NCBI GenBank assembly: GCA_011389555.1
Contig: JAABUD010000021.1
Location: forward strand, 1 to 59,163
DNA from: Desulfotignum sp.
Lineage (GTDB): Bacteria > Desulfobacterota > Desulfobacteria > Desulfobacterales > Desulfobacteraceae
Direction: 5' to 3'
Length of the DNA: 59,163 nt
This document shows positions 8,796 through 18,580 of this stretch, in pieces. A program made the translations under genes and the position numbers. A model generated the notes under the pieces. That model was not told the DNA's origin. It was given only the letters and a program-made list of their open reading frames with translations, and searched no databases. Within the stretch, counting starts at the first letter, position 1. Each line of letters starts with the position of its first letter.

Positions 8796-11700
8796 ATGCC
8801 TTCCAGCGACGACCCTATCAAAAAAGCATTTGCCGAAGAATCGTTAGAGCACCTGTCTTCCATTGAAGAGGATCTGATCCGCATTGAAAAAGGGGATGTG
8901 GGTCCGGACCGGGACCGGGTCAACAAGGTCTTTCGTGCCGTTCATTCCATCAAAGGCGGCTCCGGCTTTCTGGGCATTCAGAACATCACCCGGCTGGCCC
9001 ATGCCATGGAAACGGTTCTTGGACACATCCGGGAAGGCTCGCTCGATCCCAATGCCGAGGTGACCCATTTTCTTCTCCAGGGATCGGACGCGTTGACCAA
9101 CATGATTCATTATCTGGATCAGAGTGACAAAATCGATATTTCCGAAACCGTCACTGCGCTGGAAAACATCAGCTCCGGTTCCCGAAAAACTTCTGCCGCC
9201 CCTCCCCCGGAGCCGGAGCCGAAACCAAAGGCCCCTTCTGAGGCTTCTTTGGATTCAGACCCCGGAATAAAACCGGGTGCCGAAACAACCCATGACCCGG
9301 ACCCGCTCATCGTTTCCGCTCTGGACGGCACCCCATTGTTCGTTCTGGAAAAAGCGGATTACGGCCCGCTGGAAAATCAAAACAACCTTGTTTTTTTTGT
9401 TGAGATTCCGCTTGAAACCATCGATACCCCTGCGGAAACCTATCTGGAAGCCCTCTCATCCAAAATATCCGATTATGGTACCCTTCTCGATCACCGGATC
9501 GAAAAACAATATACCCCGCTGGCCGGCGCGGATGCTTCCGGCCCTTATCTTTTGCTGCTGTATGCCTCGGTGCTGGCCAAAGAAGAAATCCTTGTCGTGT
9601 TCGAGCTCGATGACCGATGGATTCATACCGTGCCCCAAACCAGCGGTCCCGGGCCGGTGGACACCCGGGATCATACCCCGGCCGAAGCACCTGTGCCCGA
9701 CACTCCCATCCCGGAAACCGATCGGCCCGGATCCGAGCCGCCGAAACCCGAACCGCCGAAACCCGAGCCCGGCATCGACAAGACAGCGCCAAACCTGGCG
9801 GAAACCGTTTCCGGGGAAGGGTTTCCCACGGATGGACGGTTGATCCAAACCCGTGTTCGGGTGGATTTGACACTGCTGGACAATCTCATGACCCTGGCCG
9901 GAGAAATGGTTCTGAGCAGAAACCAGCTCCTGCAAGCCATCACCACACAAAATCCTCAAGCCGTTCAGCGGGCAGGACAGCGGATCAACCACGTCACCTC
10001 GGAGCTTCAGGAAACCGTGATGCTCACCCGCATGCAGCCCATGGGAAAAGTTTTCGACCGGTTCCCCAGGCTGGTGAGGGATCTGTCCACTGCTTCGGGA
10101 AAAAACATTCATCTGGTCATCAAAGGCCGGCGGGTCGAACTGGACAAAAGCCTGCTGGAAGCGGTGACCGATCCTTTGCTCCACCTGGTGCGAAACAGTA
10201 TCGATCATGGCATCGAATCCCCGGATATCCGTGAAAACCTGGGAAAGGACCCGGTCGGGACCGTGGCTCTCAAAGCCAGCCACGGGGGGGGGAAGATTTT
10301 CATTGAAATCATCGACGACGGCCGGGGGATGGACCCGGACACACTGGCGGAACGGGCGGTCGCGCTGGGCTTGATTCCGCAGAATCAGGTCCAGAACATG
10401 GATGAAAAAGCAAAGTGCCACCTGATATTTTTGCCTGGATTCTCTACGTCCCAACAGGTAAACGACCTGTCCGGCCGGGGCGTTGGCATGGATGTGGTCA
10501 AAAGCAATATCCAGTCCATCGGGGGCAGGGTCATGATAGAATCCCAGCCCGGCCTTGGCTCCCGGTTTCTGATTGAAGTGCCTTTGACTTTGGCCATTAT
10601 CCCCGCCCAGATCATCGGGACGGAAGCCCGGCGATTTGCCATTCCCCAGGCCAATCTGGAAGAACTGGTCCGGATTCCTCCGGACCGGATCCCGGAAAAA
10701 ATCGAATTCATCAGCGGGGCCCCGGTCATCCGGCTGCGGGAGGACCTGCTGCCCCTGGTCCGTTTGTCGGATATCCTGCAATTGCCCCGCACCTATGCCT
10801 GTGCTGAAACCGGTGAAATGAAAACCGACCGCCGGCATCAGATTGCCGACCGGCGATCCACGGAAACCGGGGCCGATACTCCCGACCCCCCGGAACGCCG
10901 GACCCGGTCCGACAAAGACCGGCGGTTCCACGCATCCAGTGCCCTGAATATCGCCGTGGTTTCCACCGGTTCTTTGACCTATGGCTTGATTGTGGATGAG
11001 CTCAAGGACGCGGAAGAGATCGTGGTAAAACCCCTGGGCCGGCACCTGGAATCATGCGGGGCCTATGCCGGGGCCACCATCATGGGAGACGGCCGGGTGG
11101 CATTGATCCTGGATATTGTCTCCCTGGCCGAAACCGCGGCACTGACATCGGTGAAACATTCCGATCTTTTTTCCGAAAAACCCGACACCCGTGATTCACA
11201 AGAAAAAGAGATCCGGTCGTTTCTCACTTTCCGGGGAGCCCCGGAGGAACGATTCGCCATTCCGCTGGACCGCGTGATTCACATTGAAAAAATACCGGCC
11301 CGGCAGATGGAAACCATGGGCAACATGACCGTGGTGCAGACCCGGCATACCCCCCTGCCTTTGTGTGCCCTGGATGAGGTGGCAGACATCCGTCCCGTGC
11401 CCGTGCAGGAGATCATGGTGGTGGTGGTGTGTGACCTGGGAGAGCGAACCCTGGGACTGCGCGTGACCGGCCCTGTGGATGCCGTGGAAACCAGTGAGGT
11501 CCTGGACCGACAAACCCTGTCCCAGCCCGGCATTTCAGGATCACTGACCCTGGACGGGCATACGCTCATGGTGGTGGACCCGGACCAGGTGGCTGCCAGG
11601 CGCTTCCCCCAATGGTACAAAGACACCCCGGTCACGGTGGAATCCACGGATTCAAAGGATGCCAGAAACATCCTCATTGCCGAAGACTCCGCGTTTTTCA

Positions 11701-12056
11701 GAAACCTGATCAAAGCCCGGATCGAAGCGGAGGGGTTTCATGTGATCGCTGCACAAGATGGACAGATCGCACTGGATCTTGTCAAAACCCATGTCAAGGA
11801 CCTGTCTCTGGTCATCACGGACCTGGAAATGCCCCACATGGACGGCCTCACCCTGACCCGGGCCATCAAGAACGACCCGGAACTGGCTCACCTGCCGGTC
11901 ATCGCCCTGTCCACCCTGGCGGATGACTCGGATCTCAAAAAAGGGCGGGAAGCGGGAGTGGACGATTACCAGATCAAACTGGATCAGGAAAAACTGTTAC
12001 AAAGCATTCACACACATATCTTGGACATAAAAAAATTGATCAGGAGGGATGAGTAA
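8796..12056 (+). CDS. cheA: Hybrid CheA histidine kinase with two CheW-type domains and a receiver
   Basis: Chemosensory kinase (1086 aa, longer than classical CheA). Domains: Hpt with phospho-acceptor His50 in HSIKGGSGF; a Pro/Glu-rich linker and an unassigned domain (about 165-275); dimerisation helix (LLDNLMTLAGEMVLSRNQLL); HATPase with N box HLVRNSIDHG, G1 DDGRGMD and G2 GRGVGMDVV; a first CheW-type domain interrupted by a basic DRR-rich linker (about 675-710); a second CheW-like domain (about 805-935); and a C-terminal receiver with Asp1009 (VITDLEMP). A fused receiver is typical of WspE-type and other non-flagellar CheA proteins. The methyl-accepting receptor gene starts at the next base after the stop. 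Confidence 0.95.
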   Translation: MPSSDDPIKKAFAEESLEHLSSIEEDLIRIEKGDVGPDRDRVNKVFRAVHSIKGGSGFLGIQNITRLAHAMETVLGHIREGSLDPNAEVTHFLLQGSDALTNMIHYLDQSDKIDISETVTALENISSGSRKTSAAPPPEPEPKPKAPSEASLDSDPGIKPGAETTHDPDPLIVSALDGTPLFVLEKADYGPLENQNNLVFFVEIPLETIDTPAETYLEALSSKISDYGTLLDHRIEKQYTPLAGADASGPYLLLLYASVLAKEEILVVFELDDRWIHTVPQTSGPGPVDTRDHTPAEAPVPDTPIPETDRPGSEPPKPEPPKPEPGIDKTAPNLAETVSGEGFPTDGRLIQTRVRVDLTLLDNLMTLAGEMVLSRNQLLQAITTQNPQAVQRAGQRINHVTSELQETVMLTRMQPMGKVFDRFPRLVRDLSTASGKNIHLVIKGRRVELDKSLLEAVTDPLLHLVRNSIDHGIESPDIRENLGKDPVGTVALKASHGGGKIFIEIIDDGRGMDPDTLAERAVALGLIPQNQVQNMDEKAKCHLIFLPGFSTSQQVNDLSGRGVGMDVVKSNIQSIGGRVMIESQPGLGSRFLIEVPLTLAIIPAQIIGTEARRFAIPQANLEELVRIPPDRIPEKIEFISGAPVIRLREDLLPLVRLSDILQLPRTYACAETGEMKTDRRHQIADRRSTETGADTPDPPERRTRSDKDRRFHASSALNIAVVSTGSLTYGLIVDELKDAEEIVVKPLGRHLESCGAYAGATIMGDGRVALILDIVSLAETAALTSVKHSDLFSEKPDTRDSQEKEIRSFLTFRGAPEERFAIPLDRVIHIEKIPARQMETMGNMTVVQTRHTPLPLCALDEVADIRPVPVQEIMVVVVCDLGERTLGLRVTGPVDAVETSEVLDRQTLSQPGISGSLTLDGHTLMVVDPDQVAARRFPQWYKDTPVTVESTDSKDARNILIAEDSAFFRNLIKARIEAEGFHVIAAQDGQIALDLVKTHVKDLSLVITDLEMPHMDGLTLTRAIKNDPELAHLPVIALSTLADDSDLKKGREAGVDDYQIKLDQEKLLQSIHTHILDIKKLIRRDE

Positions 12057-14150
12057 ATGAGTAGTAAAAAATGGCGTCTGAAATCAAAATTCATTGCTGC
12101 ACTGTTAGCGGTGGGCATCATTCCTTTTGCCATACTGGGAGGGGTTTCCCAATGGATGACCATTGATGAATCGACCCGCCAGACCTTTGAAAAATATATG
12201 GCGATCCGGGATTTGAAAAAACACGAAATGGCCCAGTTCTATGCGGACCGGGAAAACGATGTGGCGATCCTGGCCGGCACGCCTTATGTCATCAACGCCC
12301 TGGAATCGCTTTCTTTTTCCTTTAACACGGAAGGCGGGGTGAACAGCGGCCGGTTTGTCGGGCAAACACAAGGACAGTTTCAGGCCCCTGCCAATTACCG
12401 TCACCGCCATGACCAGTTTTTCCCGCAATTCGCCTTTCACATGGCCCAGCAGGGCTATCATGACATCTTTCTGCTGGATGCAAAAAAAGGAAATATTGTT
12501 TTTTCCGTTTCCAAGAAACCGGACTTCGGCACCCGGGTGACCACGGTCAAATCCCCGCTCCAGCATGCGTGGCAGGCCGCATCCAAAGGCGGAGTCCTGG
12601 TTTCCGACATGGCGCCCTATGCACCGTCGGAAAACATGCCGGCCCAGTTTGTGGCAGCCCCTGTCAAAAAGAAAGGGGATGTCATCGGGGTGGTTGCCAT
12701 CCAGTTGTCCATCGATACGATCACACAGATCCTGTCGGCTGACAGCGGCATGGGCAACTCCGGAGAACTTTTTCTGGTGGGACAGGACCAGCGGATGCGG
12801 TCCAATTCCCTGCTGGATCCTGAAAACCGGTCCGTGACGGCCTCGTTTGCAAGAGGCGACAAAGGCAAGGTGGACACGCCGGCCGTCAAGGCAGCTTTAC
12901 AGGGTGACACCGGAGAAATGATGACCACGGATTATAACGGCACACCCGTGATGTCCGCCTTCACCCCCTTTGACATCGGAGACACCTCCTGGGCCATCAT
13001 CGCCCAGGTTCATAAATCGGAAGCCCTGGCCCCGGCGTTTGTCCTGCAGCGAACCATGGGCATCATCGCCATATGCTGTATCCTGGTCATCATTGTCCTG
13101 GCATATTATCTGTCCCGGATCATGGCCAAACCCATCGCCAAAGGAAGCTGGTTTGCGGAAAAACTGGCAGAAGGGGATTTCACCCATACACTTGACATCC
13201 ATCGGAAAGATGAGATCGGTCTGCTGGCAGACTCGTTGAACACCATGGCCATGAAACTCAGGGCCATGTTCAAGGACCTGGCTGAAGGCACGGTGACCCT
13301 GGCGGGTTCCACCACTGAATTGTCCGCCATCTCATCCCAGATGAAATCCGGTGCGGAACAAACCGCACAACGGTCCAATACCGTGGCATCCGCTGCGGAA
13401 CAGATGAGCACCAGCATGACCTCTGTGGCGGATGCCACGGAACAGGCATCCACCAACCTGAACACCGTGGCCGCCGCTGCCGAGGAAATGACCGCCACCA
13501 TCAGTGAAATCGCTGAAAGCGCCGACCGGGCCAGACATATCACCCATGATGCCGTGGGCCAGGCCACCCGGGCATCCGACACGGTGAACGAGCTGGGGAC
13601 AGCGGCCCGGGATATCGGAAAGGTGACCGAATCCATCACGGAAATATCCGAACAGACCAATCTTCTGGCGCTGAATGCCACCATCGAGGCGGCCCGGGCC
13701 GGCGACGCCGGCAAAGGGTTTGCCGTGGTGGCCAATGAAATCAAGGAACTGGCCAAACAGGCGGCCCTGGCCAGTGAAGAGATCAAAAACAAAATCGGGG
13801 GGATACAGCAGTCCACGGACGGAACCGTTACCCGCATCGGTCAGATCACCGGTGTCATCAACCAGGTGGATGAGATTGTGTCCACCATTGCGGCAGCCGT
13901 GGAAGAGCAGTCCGTCACCACCCGGGAAATCGCGGGCAATGTCAGCCAGGCCGCCCGGAACATGACCGACATCACCGAAAACGTGACCCAGAGTTCCACG
14001 GCCGCCACGGAAATCGCCAGAGATATCACGCTGGTTTCCGATTCCGCCGTGGAAATCACCGACAGCAGCACCCAGATCAATGACAGCATCGAAGCCTTGA
14101 GCGAGCTGGCTGAAAACATCAAAGTCAGAACCGACCGATGCAAATTTTAA
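12057..14150 (+). CDS. Membrane methyl-accepting chemotaxis protein (Cache sensor, HAMP, MCP signal)
   Basis: Chemoreceptor (697 aa) that should control the CheA encoded next to it. TM1 is at about residues 10-32, a roughly 300-residue extracytoplasmic Cache-like domain follows (PTLYV-type features are not clear, but [20 protein letters not shown] is Cache-like), then TM2 near 340-360 ([19 protein letters not shown]), HAMP, and a long MCP signalling coiled coil whose tip [20 protein letters not shown] is near residue 540. No C-terminal NWETF-type pentapeptide is present (it ends DRCKF), so CheR/CheB would act without tethering. Start directly follows the cheA stop. Confidence 0.95.
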   Translation: MSSKKWRLKSKFIAALLAVGIIPFAILGGVSQWMTIDESTRQTFEKYMAIRDLKKHEMAQFYADRENDVAILAGTPYVINALESLSFSFNTEGGVNSGRFVGQTQGQFQAPANYRHRHDQFFPQFAFHMAQQGYHDIFLLDAKKGNIVFSVSKKPDFGTRVTTVKSPLQHAWQAASKGGVLVSDMAPYAPSENMPAQFVAAPVKKKGDVIGVVAIQLSIDTITQILSADSGMGNSGELFLVGQDQRMRSNSLLDPENRSVTASFARGDKGKVDTPAVKAALQGDTGEMMTTDYNGTPVMSAFTPFDIGDTSWAIIAQVHKSEALAPAFVLQRTMGIIAICCILVIIVLAYYLSRIMAKPIAKGSWFAEKLAEGDFTHTLDIHRKDEIGLLADSLNTMAMKLRAMFKDLAEGTVTLAGSTTELSAISSQMKSGAEQTAQRSNTVASAAEQMSTSMTSVADATEQASTNLNTVAAAAEEMTATISEIAESADRARHITHDAVGQATRASDTVNELGTAARDIGKVTESITEISEQTNLLALNATIEAARAGDAGKGFAVVANEIKELAKQAALASEEIKNKIGGIQQSTDGTVTRIGQITGVINQVDEIVSTIAAAVEEQSVTTREIAGNVSQAARNMTDITENVTQSSTAATEIARDITLVSDSAVEITDSSTQINDSIEALSELAENIKVRTDRCKF

Positions 14151-14153
14151 TGG

Positions 14154-14594
14154 ATGACCATGACTGAAAACATCAACCGGATCGTCACATTTTTTGCCGG
14201 AGAATCCCTGTGCGGCATCGATATTCTGGAGACACAGGAAATCATCAAGACCACCGGCATCACGCCGGTTCCGCTGGCACCGGACCCGATCACCGGCATT
14301 ATCAACCTGCGGGGCAGCATTATCACGGTGATCGACCTGAACCGCCGGCTGAAAATCCATGACTCAAACGATCGATGCCTTCCCGGATCACACCGGATTA
14401 TCATTCTCCGGGTTCAGGAAGAATCCATTGGACTGCGGGTGGATGCCATCGGGGACGTGATCGACATCACCCCCGAAGACCTGGCCCCTCCGCCCGGTAA
14501 TATTCACGGGATTCACGGCCGTTGCTTCCAGTCGGTGGTCCGGCATGAACAAGGACTGATCGGCATACTCGATATAGCCACGGTGCTTGAATGA
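14154..14594 (+). CDS. cheW: CheW coupling protein
   Basis: Single CheW domain (146 aa) linking receptor to CheA. Diagnostic segments: VTFFAGESLCGIDILETQEI, the loop GIINLRGSIITVIDLNRRL and GLRVDAIGDVIDI. The start is at 14154 or the nearby ATG at 14160; the gene begins 3 bp after the receptor stop and its own stop overlaps the cheB start (ATGA). It is the only free-standing CheW in the cluster, whereas Wsp systems usually have two. Confidence 0.93.
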   Translation: MTMTENINRIVTFFAGESLCGIDILETQEIIKTTGITPVPLAPDPITGIINLRGSIITVIDLNRRLKIHDSNDRCLPGSHRIIILRVQEESIGLRVDAIGDVIDITPEDLAPPPGNIHGIHGRCFQSVVRHEQGLIGILDIATVLE

Positions 14595-15727
14595 ACCGCT
14601 CTCAAAACCTCCGCATACTGGTGGTGGATGATTCCATTGTATTCCGGATGATGATATCGGAGGTCATCGGCAATCTTTCGGGCATGGAAGTCGTGGGAAC
14701 CGCACGTGACGGCGACATCGCACTGGCCAGAGTGGTGTCTCTGAAACCGGATCTGGTGACCCTGGATATTGAAATGCCGGGCATGGATGGACTGGAAGTG
14801 CTGGCGCGACTCACATCTCAATACCCGGCCGTGGGGGTTATCATGCTCAGCTCCGATGAAGGCCGGGGCGGCCGGCGTATTATCACCAGTCTGGAGGCCG
14901 GGGCGTTGGATTTTGTCCTCAAGCCCAAAGGAAAAAACCTGGTGGAAAACAAGCGCCAACTGGACAAAGACCTGGCCCCGTTGTTACGCTCGTTTTCCAG
15001 AAAAATGGAAATCCGTTCCATCCTCAACAGCCACCGGACGACCGGTTCCATGGATCGAACGGTTCCGCCCGCCATGATCGAAGCAAAGACACCCGAACCG
15101 ATCATTCCGGCCGCCACACCCGATTTTCCACGAAACCGGTCCGACGTCGTGGCCATCGGGATTTCCACGGGGGGTCCGGCCGCACTGGCGCGACTCATCC
15201 CGGCACTGCCCGCGGATCTGGCCGTGCCGGTGCTCATTGTCCAGCACATGCCCCTCGGATTCACCCGGGCCCTGGCCGAGAGTCTGGACCGGCAATCCCA
15301 TGTTCCGGTCATCGAGGCGCGAAACGGGGATCTTTTGGTTCCGGGCAAGGTGTTTATCGCTCCCGGCGGATATCACATGAAAATCGCTTCATCAAGACAC
15401 CGGACCCAACCCATGATCCGCATCACTCAAGATCCCCCGGAAAACGGGTGCCGGCCGTCTGCCGACTATTTGTTCCGGTCTGTGGCCCATCACTTCAAAG
15501 ACCGGGCCACCGGGGTCATCATGACCGGCATGGGACAGGATGGTGCCAGAGGACTGGCGTTGATGAAACAGCACCGGGCTGTGATCATTGCCCAGGATGA
15601 AGCCTCGAGTATTGTGTTCGGTATGGCAAAACACCCGGTGGCCTCCGGCATCGTGGATATCGTCGCCCCCCTGGACCGCCTGGCCCGGGAAATCATGAAA
15701 ACCGTCAGACAGACCCCCCGGATGTAA
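14591..15727 (+). CDS. cheB: CheB chemoreceptor glutamate methylesterase
   Basis: Response-regulated methylesterase/deamidase (378 aa). Receiver domain with Asp59 (LDIEMPGMDGLEV), linker, and the catalytic domain with the Ser-His-Asp triad in ISTGGPAAL, VQHMPLGFT and GMGQDGARGL. It should demethylate the adjacent receptor and give adaptation as WspF does. Overlaps cheW by 4 bp. Confidence 0.95.
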   Translation: MNRSQNLRILVVDDSIVFRMMISEVIGNLSGMEVVGTARDGDIALARVVSLKPDLVTLDIEMPGMDGLEVLARLTSQYPAVGVIMLSSDEGRGGRRIITSLEAGALDFVLKPKGKNLVENKRQLDKDLAPLLRSFSRKMEIRSILNSHRTTGSMDRTVPPAMIEAKTPEPIIPAATPDFPRNRSDVVAIGISTGGPAALARLIPALPADLAVPVLIVQHMPLGFTRALAESLDRQSHVPVIEARNGDLLVPGKVFIAPGGYHMKIASSRHRTQPMIRITQDPPENGCRPSADYLFRSVAHHFKDRATGVIMTGMGQDGARGLALMKQHRAVIIAQDEASSIVFGMAKHPVASGIVDIVAPLDRLAREIMKTVRQTPRM

Positions 15728-15735
15728 TCCATGAC

Positions 15736-16656
15736 ATGCCGCCCAGCGCGACCGTGGCTCATACCGGATCGATGGAACGTCCCATGCTGAAAATACGCCC
15801 CTCGGAATGTGAGGTTCTGGCCGGGTATATCCGGGAAATTTCCGGCCTGGACATTCCCCCTTCCAAAGCGTACCTGTTTGAGACCCGATTGGGAAAAATG
15901 GTTGCTGACTTTGGATTTTCATCCTATAAGATATTGTATGAACAGGCCAAAGCCGACAAAACCCGTGCCCTGGACCAGCAGATCATCGATGCAATGGCCA
16001 CCAATGAAACCTTGTTTTTCAGGGATGAAAAAGTGTTTGATCTCCTCAGATACAAAATTCTACCGGACGTGATCGACCAGCGGACCGGATATCTGAAAAA
16101 AGGGCTGCCCGTTCCCATCCGCATCTGGAGTGCGGCCTGTGCCACGGGTCAGGAAATATACAGTGTTGCCATGATACTCAAAGACCTTCTCCCGCGCATG
16201 GATGCCTATCGCATCTATCTGCTGGGGACAGACATATCCGCCAAAGCGCTGGCCAAAGCCAGTGCCGGCTACTTCAGCAGTTTCGAAATCACCCGGGGGC
16301 TGCCATTAGACAAACGGGACCGGTATTTCACGCCATTGGAAAATGATTGGAAAATCAATGATGAGATCCGGGCCATGGTCTCTTTTCGGAAAATGAATCT
16401 GTTTGATTCTTTTGCCGGAATGGGCAAATTCGACGTGATCCTGCTGAGAAACGTCGCCATATATTTCAATATGGAAATGAGGAAAAAATTGTTCGAAAAA
16501 ATGATGGCCGTGCTGGAACCGGATGGATATCTGCTGCTGGGTGCCAGTGAATCCCTTACCAACATCTGTTCCGACCTGGAACCTGAACGTCACCTGAAAA
16601 CCATATTTTATCAACCCAGATCCCGCAACCTACCAAACAGGCCCGAATCGACATGA
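15736..16656 (+). CDS. cheR: CheR chemoreceptor methyltransferase
   Basis: SAM-dependent methyltransferase (up to 306 aa). CheR_N helix bundle, then the SAM-binding motif WSAACATGQEIYS (usual form SAGCSTGEEPYS), LLGTDIS and LLRNVAIYF (usual CRNVLIYF). The departures are mild and leave the fold intact. Start is uncertain: ATGs at 15736, 15772 and 15784 are all possible, the last preceded by GGAACGTCCC. No TPR domain is fused, unlike WspC. The stop overlaps the next gene (ATGATGA). Confidence 0.93.
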   Translation: MPPSATVAHTGSMERPMLKIRPSECEVLAGYIREISGLDIPPSKAYLFETRLGKMVADFGFSSYKILYEQAKADKTRALDQQIIDAMATNETLFFRDEKVFDLLRYKILPDVIDQRTGYLKKGLPVPIRIWSAACATGQEIYSVAMILKDLLPRMDAYRIYLLGTDISAKALAKASAGYFSSFEITRGLPLDKRDRYFTPLENDWKINDEIRAMVSFRKMNLFDSFAGMGKFDVILLRNVAIYFNMEMRKKLFEKMMAVLEPDGYLLLGASESLTNICSDLEPERHLKTIFYQPRSRNLPNRPEST

Positions 16657-18062
16657 TGAGTGAAAAGCCCTCCCCCACCCCCGAATCCACATCCACCCCC
16701 CTTCAGATCCTGGTGGTGGACGACAGCGCTGCCATGAGAATGGCCATCAGAGAAGAGCTGGAACCCGGCGGTTATGAGGTCATGGAGGCGGCCGGCGGTC
16801 TGGATGCCCTGGTTGCCGTGTGCAGGGACCGGCCACCGGACCTGATCACCCTGGATGTGGAAATGCCCGGGCTGGACGGATGGGAAACCTGCAAGAAACT
16901 GCGGAGTCCCCATTATGCCGACCGGATCTCACGACATCGGAACAGCCGGATACCGGTCATTTTTGTCACCGGCCAGAACACCATGTTGGAACGGAAAAAA
17001 GGATTTGCCGCGGGCGCGGCGGATTTTATCACCAAACCGTTTGCCGGCGGAGAACTACTGGAAGTGGTGGACCGGATCCTGAAACCGGTGGCTTTGTCCA
17101 AAGACATGACCGCTCTGGTGGTGGAAGACAATGGGGTGGCCAGACAGATTGTGGCGGATATTTTGATCCAGGAAGGGCTTCAGGTGATCGAAGCCAAAGA
17201 TGGTCAGGAAGGGTATGCACTTTTCAACCGACACGAGGAGGAGATCGACGTGGTGATCACCGACCTGTTCATGCCGGGAATGAACGGGGACGAGCTTGCC
17301 GGAAAAATACGCAAAGAACTGAACCGCTCCGATCTGCCCATCATCTGCCTGACGGCCAAGCCGGATCAGTCGGAACTGTTGAAAGTCTTCAAGGCCGGTG
17401 TGTCCGACTATCTGGTGAAACCGTTTGCCAAGGAAGAACTGCTGGCCCGCATCACCGTTCATCTGGAACGGTACCGGTTGAGCCGGCAGCTCAAGGAAAA
17501 GATCAACGATCTCAAAATTTCCAATGAAAAAATCAGGAAACTGTCCATCACCGATCCATTGACCGGATGCTACAACCGGAATTACCTGTCCCGGCAGCTG
17601 GCCAAAGAGATCACGCGAACGCAACGGTATCAGACCCCCATCTCTTTGATCCTCACGGATATCGATTTTTTCAAAAAAGTCAATGACACCTTTGGTCACA
17701 GTGCCGGAGACACCGTGCTCGTTGAATTTGTCAACATGATTCACCGGGTGATCCGGAAAGACCTGGACTGGGTGACCCGGTATGGGGGAGAAGAGTTTGT
17801 CATTGTCCTGCCGGAAACCGCATATGATCAGGCATGCCACTGTACCGAGCGGTTGCGAAAACAAATAGCGGACACCCCGGTCACCCATGACGAGGTGTCC
17901 ATTTCCATCACTGCCAGTTTCGGGGTCACCTGCCTGGACCCGGCCCTGATCACGGATGATTTTTCCACGGATCGACTGATCGACACCGCAGATCATTTCC
18001 TCTACCAGGCCAAGGAAAACGGAAGAAACCGCGTGGAAGGCAGCCCGTTCAAACCGGCCTGA
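16653..18062 (+). CDS. REC-REC-GGDEF response regulator, probable diguanylate cyclase
   Basis: PleD-like protein (469 aa): first receiver at 17-150 (Asp in LDVEMPGLDG), second at 155-280 (Asp in ITDLFMPGMNG), a coiled linker, and a GGDEF domain with DIDFFKKVNDTFGH and active-site GGEEF at 378-382. It should make c-di-GMP when phosphorylated by the CheA. The product-inhibition I-site, normally RxxD before the active loop, reads KDLD here, with an Arg one position further upstream, so feedback inhibition may be weak. It is the only dedicated output regulator in the cluster, in the place WspR occupies. Overlaps cheR by 4 bp. Confidence 0.93.
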   Translation: MMSEKPSPTPESTSTPLQILVVDDSAAMRMAIREELEPGGYEVMEAAGGLDALVAVCRDRPPDLITLDVEMPGLDGWETCKKLRSPHYADRISRHRNSRIPVIFVTGQNTMLERKKGFAAGAADFITKPFAGGELLEVVDRILKPVALSKDMTALVVEDNGVARQIVADILIQEGLQVIEAKDGQEGYALFNRHEEEIDVVITDLFMPGMNGDELAGKIRKELNRSDLPIICLTAKPDQSELLKVFKAGVSDYLVKPFAKEELLARITVHLERYRLSRQLKEKINDLKISNEKIRKLSITDPLTGCYNRNYLSRQLAKEITRTQRYQTPISLILTDIDFFKKVNDTFGHSAGDTVLVEFVNMIHRVIRKDLDWVTRYGGEEFVIVLPETAYDQACHCTERLRKQIADTPVTHDEVSISITASFGVTCLDPALITDDFSTDRLIDTADHFLYQAKENGRNRVEGSPFKPA

Positions 18063-18088
18063 TCCAGCCTGATCCAGCTTGAACGGGC
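18043..18088 (+). terminator. Inverted repeat at the end of the chemosensory operon
   Basis: GCCCGTTCAA (18043-18052) and its exact complement TTGAACGGGC (18079-18088) enclose a 26-nt loop made mainly of two copies of CCTGATCCAG. The left arm lies in the last codons of the GGDEF gene. No long T run follows, so it may be a terminator, an RNA-stabilising stem, or a barrier between this operon and the convergent lipoprotein gene. Confidence 0.4.
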
Positions 18089-18121
18089 CGCTTCAAAACC
18101 TGCCGTCAGGCGGGCGGTCTG

Positions 18122-18580
18122 TCAATCCCAGACCCGGATCTCATCCTCGCCGGGATCATAGGGATTTAAAATATCCAGCATCCCGGAATCCGGATCGATC
18201 CGCACCGGGGTGTGATGATAAAAGGAAAACCACACGCCGATCCGGTTGCCGTCCGGGTCCAGGATATCGGCCGCCCGCATGGTGCGGGCATGCGGATGAA
18301 GATCACTTAAATGATAGATCTTTTTGTAGACCTCATCCAGAGTGTCGATCCTGAACCAGACCCGGTCATTGAATTGATATGTGTCATCGATTCCCACCAC
18401 CGCATATGGCAGACCGGACCGGCCGCAGTAATAATAGTGAAAATCGGCCGGCAGGGTCTGCTGCCGGTATCGGTCCAGAAAGACGGGGCTGGACACCAGC
18501 TTTCCATAGGACCCGGCACAGGCGGCTGTCAAGGCCATTCCGGCCAGCAGCAGTATGATATTGATATGTTTTGACAACAT
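18122..18580 (-). CDS. Putative lipoprotein of unknown function
   Basis: 152-aa secreted lipoprotein: signal peptide with lipobox LTAAC at residues 17-21. The mature part is rich in Tyr, His and Asp (DFHYYYCGRSGLPYAVVGI, WFSFYHHTPVRIDPDSG) and matches no family I can name; the compact DDTYQFNDRVWFRID segment suggests a beta-rich domain. The start codon follows the apt stop with no gap and GGAG lies at the end of apt, so it is co-translated with apt. Function unknown. Confidence 0.75.
   Translation of the reverse strand: MLSKHINIILLLAGMALTAACAGSYGKLVSSPVFLDRYRQQTLPADFHYYYCGRSGLPYAVVGIDDTYQFNDRVWFRIDTLDEVYKKIYHLSDLHPHARTMRAADILDPDGNRIGVWFSFYHHTPVRIDPDSGMLDILNPYDPGEDEIRVWD

Noticed and set aside
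9456-11045. 529-codon antisense frame inside cheA
   Set aside because: Composition rich in Gly/His/Gln/Pro with no domain; cheA on the plus strand explains it.
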